Assembly: GCA_030643545.1 (NCBI GenBank)
Contig: DAOWLE010000017.1
Span: forward strand, 1 to 49,953
DNA from: a bacterium
GTDB taxonomy: Bacteria > Patescibacteriota > Minisyncoccia > JAHIHE01 > DAOWLE01
DNA: 49,953 nt
Direction of reading: 5' to 3'
Of the stretch, positions 8,590 to 16,993 are shown one piece after another. How positions within the stretch are numbered: the stretch's first letter is position 1; every line of letters starts with the position of its first letter. A program made the position numbers and the translations under genes. The notes under the pieces were generated by a model that was given only the letters and a program-made list of their open reading frames with translations, did not search any database and was not told where the DNA came from.

Positions 8590-9888
8590 ATGAAAGTAAA
8601 TTATCTTTCAAAGAATATTGGAAACGAAAACAAAATTCCTGAAAATATAACTATCAGAACAATGCAGTCTGATTTAGCCCGACTAAAAGAAATATCAAAA
8701 CGAAAACCAACAGAAATATTAAAAGGATTGCCAAATAAAATGTCAGAAGTGAATTTAAAAGAAGAATTAAACGATTTTTATCCGAAAAAGCCGTTAAAAA
8801 AAACGACTGGAGAAAAAATCAAGAAATCTTCTTCTTTTTTGAGTTTCCATAAAAAAACGGCTCCGCCCGCTCAATTGCCAGCAGAAAAATCTGAAAAAGA
8901 ATTGGGAAATATTCAACAGCAACCTTCCGCAAAAATTTCTTTTAACGGCGAGAAAAAAAAGCAGGGTATTAATATTACAGAAAAAAAAGATAAGAATGTC
9001 AAATTTTCTATCCCAGATCAACCTTTGAAAAAGAAAAAAGGAAATATTACAATTAGCAATACGATTAGTGGCGTAAACGCGGCCAACGGTTTAGAAAAAA
9101 AACCAAAAGCAAAAAAAAAAGGTAAAAAGATTATTTTAATCGTTGTTTTAATTATAATTTTAATTTGCGCCGGATTAGTTTTTTATAATTTCTTTATCCT
9201 TCAGAATAAAAATGATGAAATTACATCTCCGACAGAAGAAATAAAAGAGCCAAGTGGAGAAAAGCTAGAAAGTATAATACCAAAGATACCATTTATTCCA
9301 AATTTTTTAAAACCAGAAATTCCGACAATTCAACCTTTTATTTCAATAAAAGAAATTTTCAGTTTTGAAGTTTCTTTTGATAAAGAATTTGATTTAATAA
9401 CTGTTTTAAGCAATTATCTAGAAACATTGGAAGAAATTCCTGAGACAGCGTTAGTTGAAATAAATGATGGGGATAAAAAAGTTGATTTAGAAAAATTATT
9501 TCAAAAAATTAATATTAAAATTCCTGAAGAAATAACAGATAATCTCTCAAAAAATAATTACGCTTTGATATTTTTTAATCTTGAAAACGAAAATAGATTA
9601 GCAATAGTGGCTGAAATTAATAATGGCAATATAGAAAAAATTAAAAAAAATATCAGCCAATGGGAAACAACGATGATAGATGATTTAGAATTATTGTTTT
9701 TAAAAACAGAAATAGGTTTTCCATCCACGGCTAATTTCCAGGAAAATACTTACAAAGGAATTAAAATCCGTTATATGAATTTTTCCAAGCCGAATATTAC
9801 GATTGATTATGCTTTTGTTAATGATAAATTAATTCTTGCCACTTCAAAAAAAAGCATTTATAAAATTATTGATATTTTAAAAAAATAA
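8590..9888 (+). CDS. Single-pass membrane protein of unknown function
   Basis: 432 residues. The first ~180 are Lys-rich and low-complexity and presumably cytoplasmic. One strong membrane helix follows (IILIVVLIIILICAGLVF, 181-198), then an exterior region that is Pro/Ile-rich (about 215-260) and an alpha/beta domain (about 265-432) with a repeated small-fold look (FEVSFDKEFDLITVLSNYL..., YALIFFNLEN...RLAIVAEI). The last part recalls DUF3352-like exported domains, but I would not assign it. Only 2 nt separate it from the double-REC gene, so the two are probably translated together. Confidence 0.7.
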   Translation: MKVNYLSKNIGNENKIPENITIRTMQSDLARLKEISKRKPTEILKGLPNKMSEVNLKEELNDFYPKKPLKKTTGEKIKKSSSFLSFHKKTAPPAQLPAEKSEKELGNIQQQPSAKISFNGEKKKQGINITEKKDKNVKFSIPDQPLKKKKGNITISNTISGVNAANGLEKKPKAKKKGKKIILIVVLIIILICAGLVFYNFFILQNKNDEITSPTEEIKEPSGEKLESIIPKIPFIPNFLKPEIPTIQPFISIKEIFSFEVSFDKEFDLITVLSNYLETLEEIPETALVEINDGDKKVDLEKLFQKINIKIPEEITDNLSKNNYALIFFNLENENRLAIVAEINNGNIEKIKKNISQWETTMIDDLELLFLKTEIGFPSTANFQENTYKGIKIRYMNFSKPNITIDYAFVNDKLILATSKKSIYKIIDILKK

Positions 9889-9890
9889 AT

Positions 9891-10766
9891 ATGGAAACAA
9901 AAAAAATTAAAATTTTAATTATAGAAGATGAAAAAGCTCTTGTGAATGTTTTAGAAAAAAAACTTCTCTATGAAGGATACGAAGTTTCTGTCGCGTGCGA
10001 CGGACAAGAAGGAATGCACAAAGTAAAAGCGACTAATCCGAATTTAATTTTACTTGATATTGTAATGCCAAAAATGAATGGTTTTGAAGTTTTAGAAAAT
10101 TTAAAAAAAGATAAAAAAATTTCTTCAATTCCGGTGATTGTTCTTTCTAACTCCGGCTATAGCGTAGATTTGGATAAAGCGCTGGATTTGGGAGCAGTTG
10201 ATTATTTAGTTAAAGCTGAATTTGATCTGGATGAAGTAGTTAAAAAAATAGAAGAAATTATCGGCAAGGAAAATTTTCCAAAAGAAGAATTAAAAGATAA
10301 AGAAAAACAAAATTTAAGCCAAGAAATTTTTTCTCAAGATAATAATGGCCTTAAAAAAATTCTAATTGTTGAAGACGACAAATTTTTAAGGGATTTATGC
10401 TTAAGAAAATTAGAAAAAAACGGCTTTAAAGTTTCAACTGCGTTTGATGGTGAAGAAGGACTTAAAAAAATTAAAGAAGAAAAACCAGTTCTTGTTCTTT
10501 TGGATATTGTTCTTCCTGGACTTTCCGGCTTTGAAGTTTTAAAACAAATTAAAACAAATCCCCAGACAGCTTCTATCCCGATTATTATTCTTTCCAATCT
10601 TGGACAGAAAGAAGATATAAAAAAAGGAATAAATCTCGGAGCTGAAGATTATATTATTAAAGCTGACAATACTCCGAATGAAATTATTGAGAAAGTCAAA
10701 TCGGTAATGGCAAAAAAAAATGGAAAGCTAAAAATGTCCGCTAAAGGCGGAAAAAATAATATTTAA
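9891..10766 (+). CDS. Double receiver-domain response regulator without output domain
   Basis: Two CheY-like receiver domains in tandem over 291 residues. REC1 (about 5-122) has acidic pair ED at 12-13, phospho-acceptor Asp56 in ILLDIVMP and Lys108 in YLVKA. REC2 (about 155-272) has EDD at 161-163, Asp205 in VLLDIVLPG and Lys in YIIKAD. There is no DNA-binding or enzymatic domain. It could act as a phosphorelay sink or a protein-protein switch, for instance for pili, with an unlinked kinase. The C-terminal MSAKGGKNNI comes from a small TCCGC...GGCGGA palindrome (10737-10751). It lies between the membrane protein gene and ileS. Confidence 0.9.
   Translation: METKKIKILIIEDEKALVNVLEKKLLYEGYEVSVACDGQEGMHKVKATNPNLILLDIVMPKMNGFEVLENLKKDKKISSIPVIVLSNSGYSVDLDKALDLGAVDYLVKAEFDLDEVVKKIEEIIGKENFPKEELKDKEKQNLSQEIFSQDNNGLKKILIVEDDKFLRDLCLRKLEKNGFKVSTAFDGEEGLKKIKEEKPVLVLLDIVLPGLSGFEVLKQIKTNPQTASIPIIILSNLGQKEDIKKGINLGAEDYIIKADNTPNEIIEKVKSVMAKKNGKLKMSAKGGKNNI
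10737..10751. repeat. Short palindrome in the 3' end of the double-REC gene
   Basis: TCCGCTAAAGGCGGA encodes the last residues SAKGG. It resembles the TCCGCC/GGCGGA units at 21477 and at 34123-34173. Confidence 0.5.
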
Positions 10767-10786
10767 AATTTTAGATTTATTCGTTT

Positions 10787-13700
10787 ATGCCGCAACAACT
10801 AAATTTTCCCGAGCAAGAAAAAGAAATTTTGAAATTTTGGGAAAAAGAAAAAATATTTGAAAAAAGCTTGGATAAAACTAAAAAATGTCCAAGGTTTATT
10901 TTTTATGAGGGGCCGCCTTTTGCCAATGGCCTGCCGGGAATTCATCATCTGCTTGCCCGCGCTTTTAAGGATACAATTATCCGCTATAAAACAATGCGCG
11001 GTTTTTTTGTTGAAAGAAAAGCCGGATGGGATACGCATGGTTTGCCGACAGAAATAGCCGCGGAGAAAAAATTGGGAGTTAAAACAAAAAGCGATATTGA
11101 AAAAATTGGCGTTGAAAAATTTATTGAGGCATGCAAAGAAAATATTTTTACTTATAAAAAAGAGTGGGAAGAATTTACCCACCGCATCGGTTATTGGCTT
11201 GATTTTAAAAATGCTTACATCACCTGCAAAAATGATTACATTGAATCCTTATGGTGGATTTTAAAAAAGATTTGGGAAAAAGGTCTTTTGTATGAAGATT
11301 ATAAAGTTGTACCGTATTGTCCGCGATGCGGGACGAGTTTGTCTTCGCATGAGCTTGCGCAGGGCTACAAAAAGATTAAGGAGAAATCCATTTATATAAA
11401 GTTTAAAGTAAAAAATCAAAAAGATACCTATTTTTTAGTTTGGACTACTACGCCTTGGACTTTACCGGGAAATGTCGCTTTGGCGATTGGAAAAGACATT
11501 GATTATGTATCAGTGAAACTCAAAACTCAAAACTCAAAACTCAAAGCCACAACTAAAAACTTAAATCTAATTATTGCTAAAAATATTTTTAAAAAATGGA
11601 AAGAAAATAGTAAAAGTAATTATATTATCTGGAATCAAGAAGGAGAAGAAATTGCTGACAAAAATGATTTTGATATAATGCGTTTTTGTTATGATTCAAA
11701 AGTTATTAAAGAATTCAAGGGCAAAGATTTATTAAATTTAGAATATGAACCTTTATATAATTTTATAAAACCAGACAAGCCAGCTTATAAAGTAATTGCC
11801 GGAGATTTTATTACAACTGAAGAAGGGACAGGAATTGTGCACATTGCTCCGGCTTTTGGCGAGGAAGATATGAGAGTTGGAAAAGAAAATAATTTGCCGG
11901 TTTTAATGCCGGTAGACGCGGAAGGGAAATTCAAAAAAGAAATTACGCCATGGGCGGGAATGGCGGTTAAAAACGCAAATGGCAATGACGCTAATCCGTT
12001 AATTATTAAAGATTTAGAAAAAAGAAATCTGCTTTTCAACACAGAAATGTATGAGCATGATTATCCTTTTTGCTGGCGATGCAATTCTCCGCTTATTTAT
12101 TTTGCTAAAAATTCCTGGTTTATAAAAATGACTGAAGTCAAAAAACAATTGCTTGAAAATAATGAAAAAATTAATTGGATTCCAAAACATATTAAAAAAG
12201 GGCGGTTCGGCGAATGGCTGAATGAAGTTAAAGATTGGAATCTTTCCAGAGAAAGATATTGGGGGGCGCCGCTGCCTATCTGGAGATGTGATAGCTGCAA
12301 AGAAATAAAGGTTGTTGAATCTCGTGATGAATTAAAAAAATATAATAATAAAATCACAAAATTAATATTTGTTCGGCATGGCGAAAGTAAGAAAAATACT
12401 TTAAATATTAGATCAAGTAGCGTAGATAAGTATCCATTGACAAATAAGGGCATAGAAGAAAGTAAAAAAATCGCAACTAATTTCAATGAGAAAATTGATA
12501 TTATTTTTTCTTCTCCTACTCTTAGAACAAAACAGACAGCAGAAATATTAAATAAAAAAATAAATGTTGAGATGAAATTTGATGATTTGATTTCTGAATA
12601 TAATTATGGGAAATGGGAAAATTTATCAAGGGAGACACTTTTGAAGGATAATGATTATCAAAAGTATAAAAAAATTAGTTTTAAAGAAGAAAGATTTAAT
12701 TTTAAACTTGGTATTAATGGAGAATCAAGAAAAGAAATAGTTGAACGAGTCGGAAAATTTATTAAAAAAATCATAAAGGAACATTCAGGTAAAACAATTT
12801 TACTTGTTAGCCATGGCGGGATTAATGCTGCAATTAATAAAATTTTAAATAATTGCAGTATTGATGAATATTTTATTCAGGAAGGCATTGACCACAACAT
12901 TGTCCAAGATTTTTATATTAATGAGGACAGAACATCTTTGGATTTGCACAAACCCAATATTGATCAAATAAAATTCAAATGTGAAAAATGCGGAAGTATT
13001 ATGAAGCGTGTACCGGAAGTTTTAGACTGCTGGTTTGATTCCGGAGCGATGCCTTACGCTAAGTGGCATTATCCTTTTGAAAATAAAGAAAAAATAGATA
13101 AAAGATTATTTTTTCCCGCGGATTTTATCTGCGAAGGAATTGACCAGACCCGCGGATGGTTTTATACGCTTCTGGCGATTTCCACTTTATTGGAATTAGA
13201 TCCAGCGTATAAAAATGTAATTTCTTTGGGACTTGTTTTGGATTCTAATGGCCAGAAAATGTCAAAATCAAAAGGAAATATTGTGAAGCCGCAGGAAGTT
13301 ATTGATAAATTTGGCGTTGATTGCGCAAGATTCTATTTTTACACGGTTAATCAAGTAGGAGAGCCGAAAAAGTTTGACCTGAAAGAAATTCAGGATTTAT
13401 CCAGAAAATTTTTCGGAACTTTGCAAAATAGTTATACTTTTTTTGAAACCTATGTTGATAATAATCAGCAATCAGCAATCAGCAATCAGCAATCAGCTTC
13501 GCAAAATTTGTTAGATAAATGGATCGTTTCAAGATTAAATAACTTAAATAAAAAAGTTGTAAAAAATTTGGATAATTATAATATTGTAAGCGCGGCGAGA
13601 TTGTTTGAAAATTTTGTTGATGATTTGTCCAACTGGTATATCCGCCGTTCGCGCAGAAGATTTCAAAAGCCAAAAGATGAAAAAGAAAAAAATGAAGCAG

Positions 13701-14374
13701 TTCAAACTTTACATTATGTATTTTTAAATTTAGTAAAATTACTGGCGCCATTTACTCCATTTATTAGTGAAACAATTTATCAAAAATTAGGAATGACACA
13801 ATCTGTTCATCTTTGTGACTGGCCGAAAGCGGATGAAAATTTAATTGATGAAAAATTAGAAGAAAAAATGAAAACTATCCGCGAAATTATTGTTGAGGCG
13901 CTGGCAAAAAGAGCGGAAGCGGGAATAAAAGTCAGGCAACCTTTGAATAAGTTAAAAGTGAAAAGTGAAAAGTTGAAGGTCTTAGATGAAGAATTATTGA
14001 ATTTAATTAAAGAAGAAATTAATGTTAAAGAAATTATTTTTGAGAAAAAAATAAAAGGGGAAATAGAACTTGATACAAAAATTACTCCGGAATTAAAGGA
14101 AGAAGGAATTGCGCGGGAAATTGCGCGGGAAATCCAATCAGGCAGAAAAAAAGCCAAATTTGTCGCGCAAGATTTAATTTTAACTGAAATTATTTTGCCT
14201 GAAAGCAATTCTCCAATAAAAGAAATTTTAGAAAAACGGAAAGATTATATTAAGCAAGAAACAAATTCTTGCGAATTTAAAATTCTTTCAGAAAAAATTA
14301 AGGAGGAATTTGATTTTGAAAAAGAATTTGATTTTGAAAAAGAAAAATTATGCTTGCGACTAAAGAAAAAATAA
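10787..14374 (+). CDS. ileS: Isoleucyl-tRNA synthetase with inserted histidine-phosphatase domain
   Basis: Class I synthetase that charges tRNA-Ile, 1195 residues against about 1040 in relatives. The HIGH signature is the GIHH variant (51-54, in GLPGIHHLLARAFKD) known in T. thermophilus/actinobacterial-type enzymes. The CP1 editing domain (EEGTGIVHIAPAFGEED) is present, then NLSRERYWGAPLPIW, the CDSC zinc pair, VLDCWFDSGAMPYAKWHYPF, KMSKS at 824-828 and the anticodon-binding region. Between LPIWRCDSC...ELKKYNNK and DLHKPNID (about 523-715) lies a complete histidine-phosphatase domain, listed separately. Two 7-nt microsatellites (11517-11546 and 13463-13497) add low-complexity peptides in frame. 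It overlaps recO by 25 nt. Confidence 0.96.
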   Translation: MPQQLNFPEQEKEILKFWEKEKIFEKSLDKTKKCPRFIFYEGPPFANGLPGIHHLLARAFKDTIIRYKTMRGFFVERKAGWDTHGLPTEIAAEKKLGVKTKSDIEKIGVEKFIEACKENIFTYKKEWEEFTHRIGYWLDFKNAYITCKNDYIESLWWILKKIWEKGLLYEDYKVVPYCPRCGTSLSSHELAQGYKKIKEKSIYIKFKVKNQKDTYFLVWTTTPWTLPGNVALAIGKDIDYVSVKLKTQNSKLKATTKNLNLIIAKNIFKKWKENSKSNYIIWNQEGEEIADKNDFDIMRFCYDSKVIKEFKGKDLLNLEYEPLYNFIKPDKPAYKVIAGDFITTEEGTGIVHIAPAFGEEDMRVGKENNLPVLMPVDAEGKFKKEITPWAGMAVKNANGNDANPLIIKDLEKRNLLFNTEMYEHDYPFCWRCNSPLIYFAKNSWFIKMTEVKKQLLENNEKINWIPKHIKKGRFGEWLNEVKDWNLSRERYWGAPLPIWRCDSCKEIKVVESRDELKKYNNKITKLIFVRHGESKKNTLNIRSSSVDKYPLTNKGIEESKKIATNFNEKIDIIFSSPTLRTKQTAEILNKKINVEMKFDDLISEYNYGKWENLSRETLLKDNDYQKYKKISFKEERFNFKLGINGESRKEIVERVGKFIKKIIKEHSGKTILLVSHGGINAAINKILNNCSIDEYFIQEGIDHNIVQDFYINEDRTSLDLHKPNIDQIKFKCEKCGSIMKRVPEVLDCWFDSGAMPYAKWHYPFENKEKIDKRLFFPADFICEGIDQTRGWFYTLLAISTLLELDPAYKNVISLGLVLDSNGQKMSKSKGNIVKPQEVIDKFGVDCARFYFYTVNQVGEPKKFDLKEIQDLSRKFFGTLQNSYTFFETYVDNNQQSAISNQQSASQNLLDKWIVSRLNNLNKKVVKNLDNYNIVSAARLFENFVDDLSNWYIRRSRRRFQKPKDEKEKNEAVQTLHYVFLNLVKLLAPFTPFISETIYQKLGMTQSVHLCDWPKADENLIDEKLEEKMKTIREIIVEALAKRAEAGIKVRQPLNKLKVKSEKLKVLDEELLNLIKEEINVKEIIFEKKIKGEIELDTKITPELKEEGIAREIAREIQSGRKKAKFVAQDLILTEIILPESNSPIKEILEKRKDYIKQETNSCEFKILSEKIKEEFDFEKEFDFEKEKLCLRLKKK
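11517..11546. repeat. 7-nt microsatellite inside ileS
   Basis: Four copies of CTCAAAA in tandem. They encode KTQNSKLK in the CP1 region of IleRS without breaking the frame. Confidence 0.8.
12353..12931 (+). other. Histidine-phosphatase domain inserted in IleRS
   Basis: Residues about 523-715 of IleRS match the histidine phosphatase (phosphoglycerate-mutase-like) superfamily from end to end: KLIFVRHGES with the phospho-accepting His531 after Arg530; PLTNKGIEESKKIA; FSSPTLRTKQTAEIL with Arg580; ISEYNYGKWENLS with acid/base Glu604; NGESRKEIVERV; and TILLVSHGGINAA with His676. All four catalytic positions are kept, so phosphatase or phosphomutase activity is plausible. The flanking IleRS sequence resumes in register at DLHKPNID (719). 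The reading frame and base composition are continuous, and the motifs of one ~190-residue domain are complete, so this is an insertion rather than an assembly joint. Confidence 0.92.
13463..13497. repeat. 7-nt microsatellite inside ileS
   Basis: Five perfect copies of AATCAGC. They encode NNQQSAISNQQSASQ between the catalytic core and the anticodon-binding region. Because 7 is not a multiple of 3, any change of one unit would break the frame. Confidence 0.9.
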
Positions 14375-15147
14375 CTTATCAAAGTTTAGGAATAATTTTA
14401 AAAACAAAAGACCTGCGGGAAAAAGACAAATTGGTTGCTATTTATACTTCTGATTTTGGAAAAATTCAAGCAAAAGCGATTGGAGCAAAAAAGATTTCTT
14501 CAAAAATGGCCGGACATTTAGAGCCGATTACCGAAAGTTTTCTTGCTTTTGCCAAGGGAAAAAATTTAGACACGGTTATCAACGCGACAACAGTTAATAA
14601 TTTTTCTGAAATTAAAAAAAAATTAGAGCTTCAGGCAGCCGCTTATTATATTTTGGAATTAGTTGATGAATTTACGGAGTTTTTAAATCCTGATGAAAAA
14701 ATTTATAATCTTTTGAAAAACACTCTTGAAAGAATGAACTCTTTCCCCCTTTCTAAAGGAGGATCAAGGGGGGTTTCTAACCTTAAAATTCTTCTTCGTT
14801 TTTTTGAAATAAAATTTTTAAAATACTTAGGTTTCCAGCCGGAACTTGATTGTTGCGCTGTTTGCCAAAAAAAAATAAGACCGCAAAAAAATTATTTAAG
14901 TGGTCAGTTGGGCGGAATTATTTGTCCGGTTTGCCGTAATAATGATTTAAAATCTAAACCAATTAGCGCGGAGGCGATTAAAGTTTTAAAATTTTTTAAT
15001 CAGTCATCTTTTAAACTTGCAGAAAAATTAAAAATAGAAAAAAAACTTGAAAAAGAATTAAAAAAAATAAATATCTATTTTTTGGAATTTATTTTGGAAA
15101 AAAAAATAAAATCAAAAGATTTTTTAAGCGAAGTTTTAAAAATTTAA
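14350..15147 (+). CDS. recO: DNA repair protein RecO
   Basis: RecO works with RecF/RecR to load RecA on SSB-coated single-stranded DNA. The 265 residues have an N-terminal OB fold (about 8-85, with LGIILKTKDLREKDKL), a helical part, and a zinc-binding site CCAVC (168-172) and CPVC (192-195). Residues about 130-145 (SFPLSKGGSRGV) come from a CCCCCTTT/AAAGGAGG palindromic repeat within the gene (14743-14776). This peptide has no counterpart I know of in RecO. The gene overlaps ileS by 25 nt and is convergent with pth, 8 nt away. Confidence 0.92.
   Translation: MLATKEKITYQSLGIILKTKDLREKDKLVAIYTSDFGKIQAKAIGAKKISSKMAGHLEPITESFLAFAKGKNLDTVINATTVNNFSEIKKKLELQAAAYYILELVDEFTEFLNPDEKIYNLLKNTLERMNSFPLSKGGSRGVSNLKILLRFFEIKFLKYLGFQPELDCCAVCQKKIRPQKNYLSGQLGGIICPVCRNNDLKSKPISAEAIKVLKFFNQSSFKLAEKLKIEKKLEKELKKINIYFLEFILEKKIKSKDFLSEVLKI
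14743..14776. repeat. CCCCC/GGGGG-type palindromic repeat inside recO
   Basis: CTTTCCCCCTTTCTAAAGGA followed by GGATCAAGGGGGG matches the intergenic repeats at 3470 and 21523 in order and spacing, with a few changes. It is translated in frame as NSFPLSKGGSRGVS. Confidence 0.75.
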
Positions 15148-15155
15148 AAACAAAA

Positions 15156-15767
15156 TCAATTTAATTGGTTCATCGCTTTTTCAATATTTTCTTCCAAAGC
15201 CGCTTCAATCGCCAAAGCGGTTTTTTTAATTGCTTCCTGAATATTTTTTTCTTCTTCACCGCTGAACTTCCCCAAAACAAAATCTCGCAGTCCGCAACTT
15301 TGACCTTCAACTTTATGGACTTTCAACTTTATGGACTTTATGGACTTTTGGCTTGTTCCAGTTCCTATTCTAAACCGAAAAAAATCTTTTCTTCCAAGAT
15401 GGTCAATAATTGACTGAACGCCTTTGTGCCCGCCGGAATTTTTATTAAAAGAAATTTTTAATTTTCCCAAAGGCAAATCCATATCATCATAAATAATCCA
15501 AATATTTTCCGGCTCAATCTTGTAAAAACGGCTGATTTGACTTACTGCTTGTCCTGATTCATTCATAAATGTTTGCGGCTTGGCAAATAAAATTTTTTCA
15601 TTCTTAATTCTGCATTCTGATATTTCAGCTTTGAATTTTGCCTCGCACTTTATTTTTGACAGATTAAAATCTTCAGATATTTCATCAATAACTCGAAACC
15701 CCAAATTGTGCCGCGTCATTTTATATTTTTCGCCTGGATTTCCCAAACCGACAATTAGTTTAGCCAT
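15156..15767 (-). CDS. pth: Peptidyl-tRNA hydrolase
   Basis: Pth releases peptides from peptidyl-tRNA that drops off ribosomes; it is essential in most bacteria. The 203 residues show GLGNPGEKYKMTRHNLGF with catalytic His20, KPQTFMNESG (Asn near 68), the catalytic Asp in IIYDDMDLPLGKL near 93, and GGHKGVQSI. Residues in QKSIKSIKLKVHKVEGQSC stem from a 9-nt-period repeat inside the gene (15307-15350) and sit just after the FRIGTG segment. It ends the pilM-pilN-yraN-pth run. Confidence 0.95.
   Translation of the reverse strand: MAKLIVGLGNPGEKYKMTRHNLGFRVIDEISEDFNLSKIKCEAKFKAEISECRIKNEKILFAKPQTFMNESGQAVSQISRFYKIEPENIWIIYDDMDLPLGKLKISFNKNSGGHKGVQSIIDHLGRKDFFRFRIGTGTSQKSIKSIKLKVHKVEGQSCGLRDFVLGKFSGEEEKNIQEAIKKTALAIEAALEENIEKAMNQLN
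15307..15350. repeat. 9-nt-period repeat inside pth
   Basis: Reiterated ACTTTATGG/ACTTTCAAC units. Similar ACTTTCGACTTTATAGAC units lie upstream of the pseudopilin gene at 38408-38450, so it is a dispersed family. Confidence 0.65.
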
Positions 15768-15776
15768 TTTTTTGAA

Positions 15777-16157
15777 TTACGAAATTACTGCGTTCTTAAT
15801 ATGATTCAAGTTTGCTTTTTTGTTTTGTTCGTCTAATTTTATGGCAATGACATCAATCCGCCAATCTGTTTGTGAAGAATAATCTTTTTCGTAAAGATAC
15901 GTTTTTGCCGTTTTAATAAGTTTTTGCTGTTTAAAAAAATTAACTGATTCCTGGGGCTGACCGTAAAAATCGCTTTTATCTTTAGTCCTTGTTTTAACTT
16001 CAATAAAAACAATCTCCTGATTTTCCTTGGCGATAATATCAATTTCACCCCATCTTTTCTGGTAATTTTTTTTAAGGATCTGATAATTATTTCCCCGCAA
16101 ATATTTCTCCGCAATCTTTTCTCCTAAGTCGCCCAATTTTCTCTTTATAGTAATCAT
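15777..16157 (-). CDS. YraN family (UPF0102) nuclease-like protein
   Basis: A 126-residue protein with the Holliday-junction-resolvase-like PD-(D/E)xK fold of UPF0102. The motif RWGEIDIIAKENQEIVFIEV (36-55) carries the family acidic residues (Glu38, Asp40, Glu53) and Lys55 in IEVKTR; the start KLGDLGEKIAEKYL is also typical. Its cellular role is not established. It lies 9 nt upstream of pth and downstream of pilN, separated from pilN by an 82-bp palindromic element. Confidence 0.88.
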   Translation of the reverse strand: MITIKRKLGDLGEKIAEKYLRGNNYQILKKNYQKRWGEIDIIAKENQEIVFIEVKTRTKDKSDFYGQPQESVNFFKQQKLIKTAKTYLYEKDYSSQTDWRIDVIAIKLDEQNKKANLNHIKNAVIS

Positions 16158-16171
16158 AAATTTTAATTTAT

Positions 16172-16300
16172 GACTTACGCGTTTCAGTAAAAAATACCTG
16201 TCATTCCTGCGTAGGCAGGAATCTACGTTTATCGTAACGCTTTATTTTAATAGTGGATTCCCGCCTTCGCGGGAATGACAAAAGAACAAACGCGTAAGTC
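16172..16300. repeat. Nested inverted-repeat element between pilN and yraN
   Basis: The outer arms GACTTACGCGTTT (16172-16184) and AAACGCGTAAGTC (16288-16300) are perfect 13-bp inverted repeats. They enclose an 82-bp inner element (16199-16280) with ends TGTCATTCC and GGGAATGACA. The inner element has two hairpins of ATTCCC-N8-GGGAAT type (16203-16222, with compensating T/A changes, and 16257-16276) and matches the 82-bp copy at 27002-27083. No transposase is encoded. Confidence 0.85.
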
Positions 16301-16333
16301 CTAAAATTTTAACTTTACAATTTCTTTCTAATT

Positions 16334-16972
16334 TCATTCTTTAAATAAAAATTCTTTATTTAAATCTCCGACAAAACTGAAATCAATATCTTCCCTTTCA
16401 ACTAAATTGGAAAGGGGAGAATAAATTTTGGCAAAGCAGGAAGTTTTTTCTAAAGCGTTTTTGAAAGCCAAAAGATCATCGCGTTTTTCCGCTTTTCCGT
16501 TAATATTAATCTGAAATTTTTTCTCTTCTTTTTTTTGGGGAGATGAAACAGCGTTACTTGGCGATTTCTTCGGCTGGACAGCAATATTCTTTTTTTCTTC
16601 CGGCTGAATAATATTTAACCGCGCGATTTGCACAGCACCCGGAACATTCTCGGTAAAAATTGAAATTACTTGAGAAAAATAAAGATGATTTTTTTGAATT
16701 TTATCAATAGTCGTTAAATGCCCGTTAAAATTTTTTATTCCATTCTCCAAATCTTTGACTTCTTGTATTCTTACATTTTCTTTTCTTAAATTAATTGTTT
16801 TCTCCAAATCAGATAATTTAATATCCGCGTACAGCTGAATGATTAACAAAAATAAGATAAAAATAAAAACCATAGCAATAATGATTACACTATGCATAAT
16901 AAAAGAACGGTTAATTTTTTCCCATCTTAATTCTTCTCTGGCTTCCGACGGCAATAAATTAAAATTAATCAT
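16334..16972 (-). CDS. pilN: Type IV pilus inner-membrane protein PilN
   Basis: PilN couples cytoplasmic PilM to PilO in the alignment complex of type IV pili. The 212 residues start MINFNLLPSEAREELRW, the usual PilN N-terminus that docks in a groove of PilM, followed by one membrane helix (about 27-48) and a periplasmic/exterior coiled coil. A Lys/Pro/Ser-rich linker (about 130-150) precedes a small alpha/beta domain (FQININGKAEKRDDLLAFKN). It is 21 nt downstream of pilM. PilO and PilP are not found next to it, so the cluster is reduced. Confidence 0.88.
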   Translation of the reverse strand: MINFNLLPSEAREELRWEKINRSFIMHSVIIIAMVFIFILFLLIIQLYADIKLSDLEKTINLRKENVRIQEVKDLENGIKNFNGHLTTIDKIQKNHLYFSQVISIFTENVPGAVQIARLNIIQPEEKKNIAVQPKKSPSNAVSSPQKKEEKKFQININGKAEKRDDLLAFKNALEKTSCFAKIYSPLSNLVEREDIDFSFVGDLNKEFLFKE

Positions 16973-16993
16973 AAGTATTTTTCTCTTAAAAAT

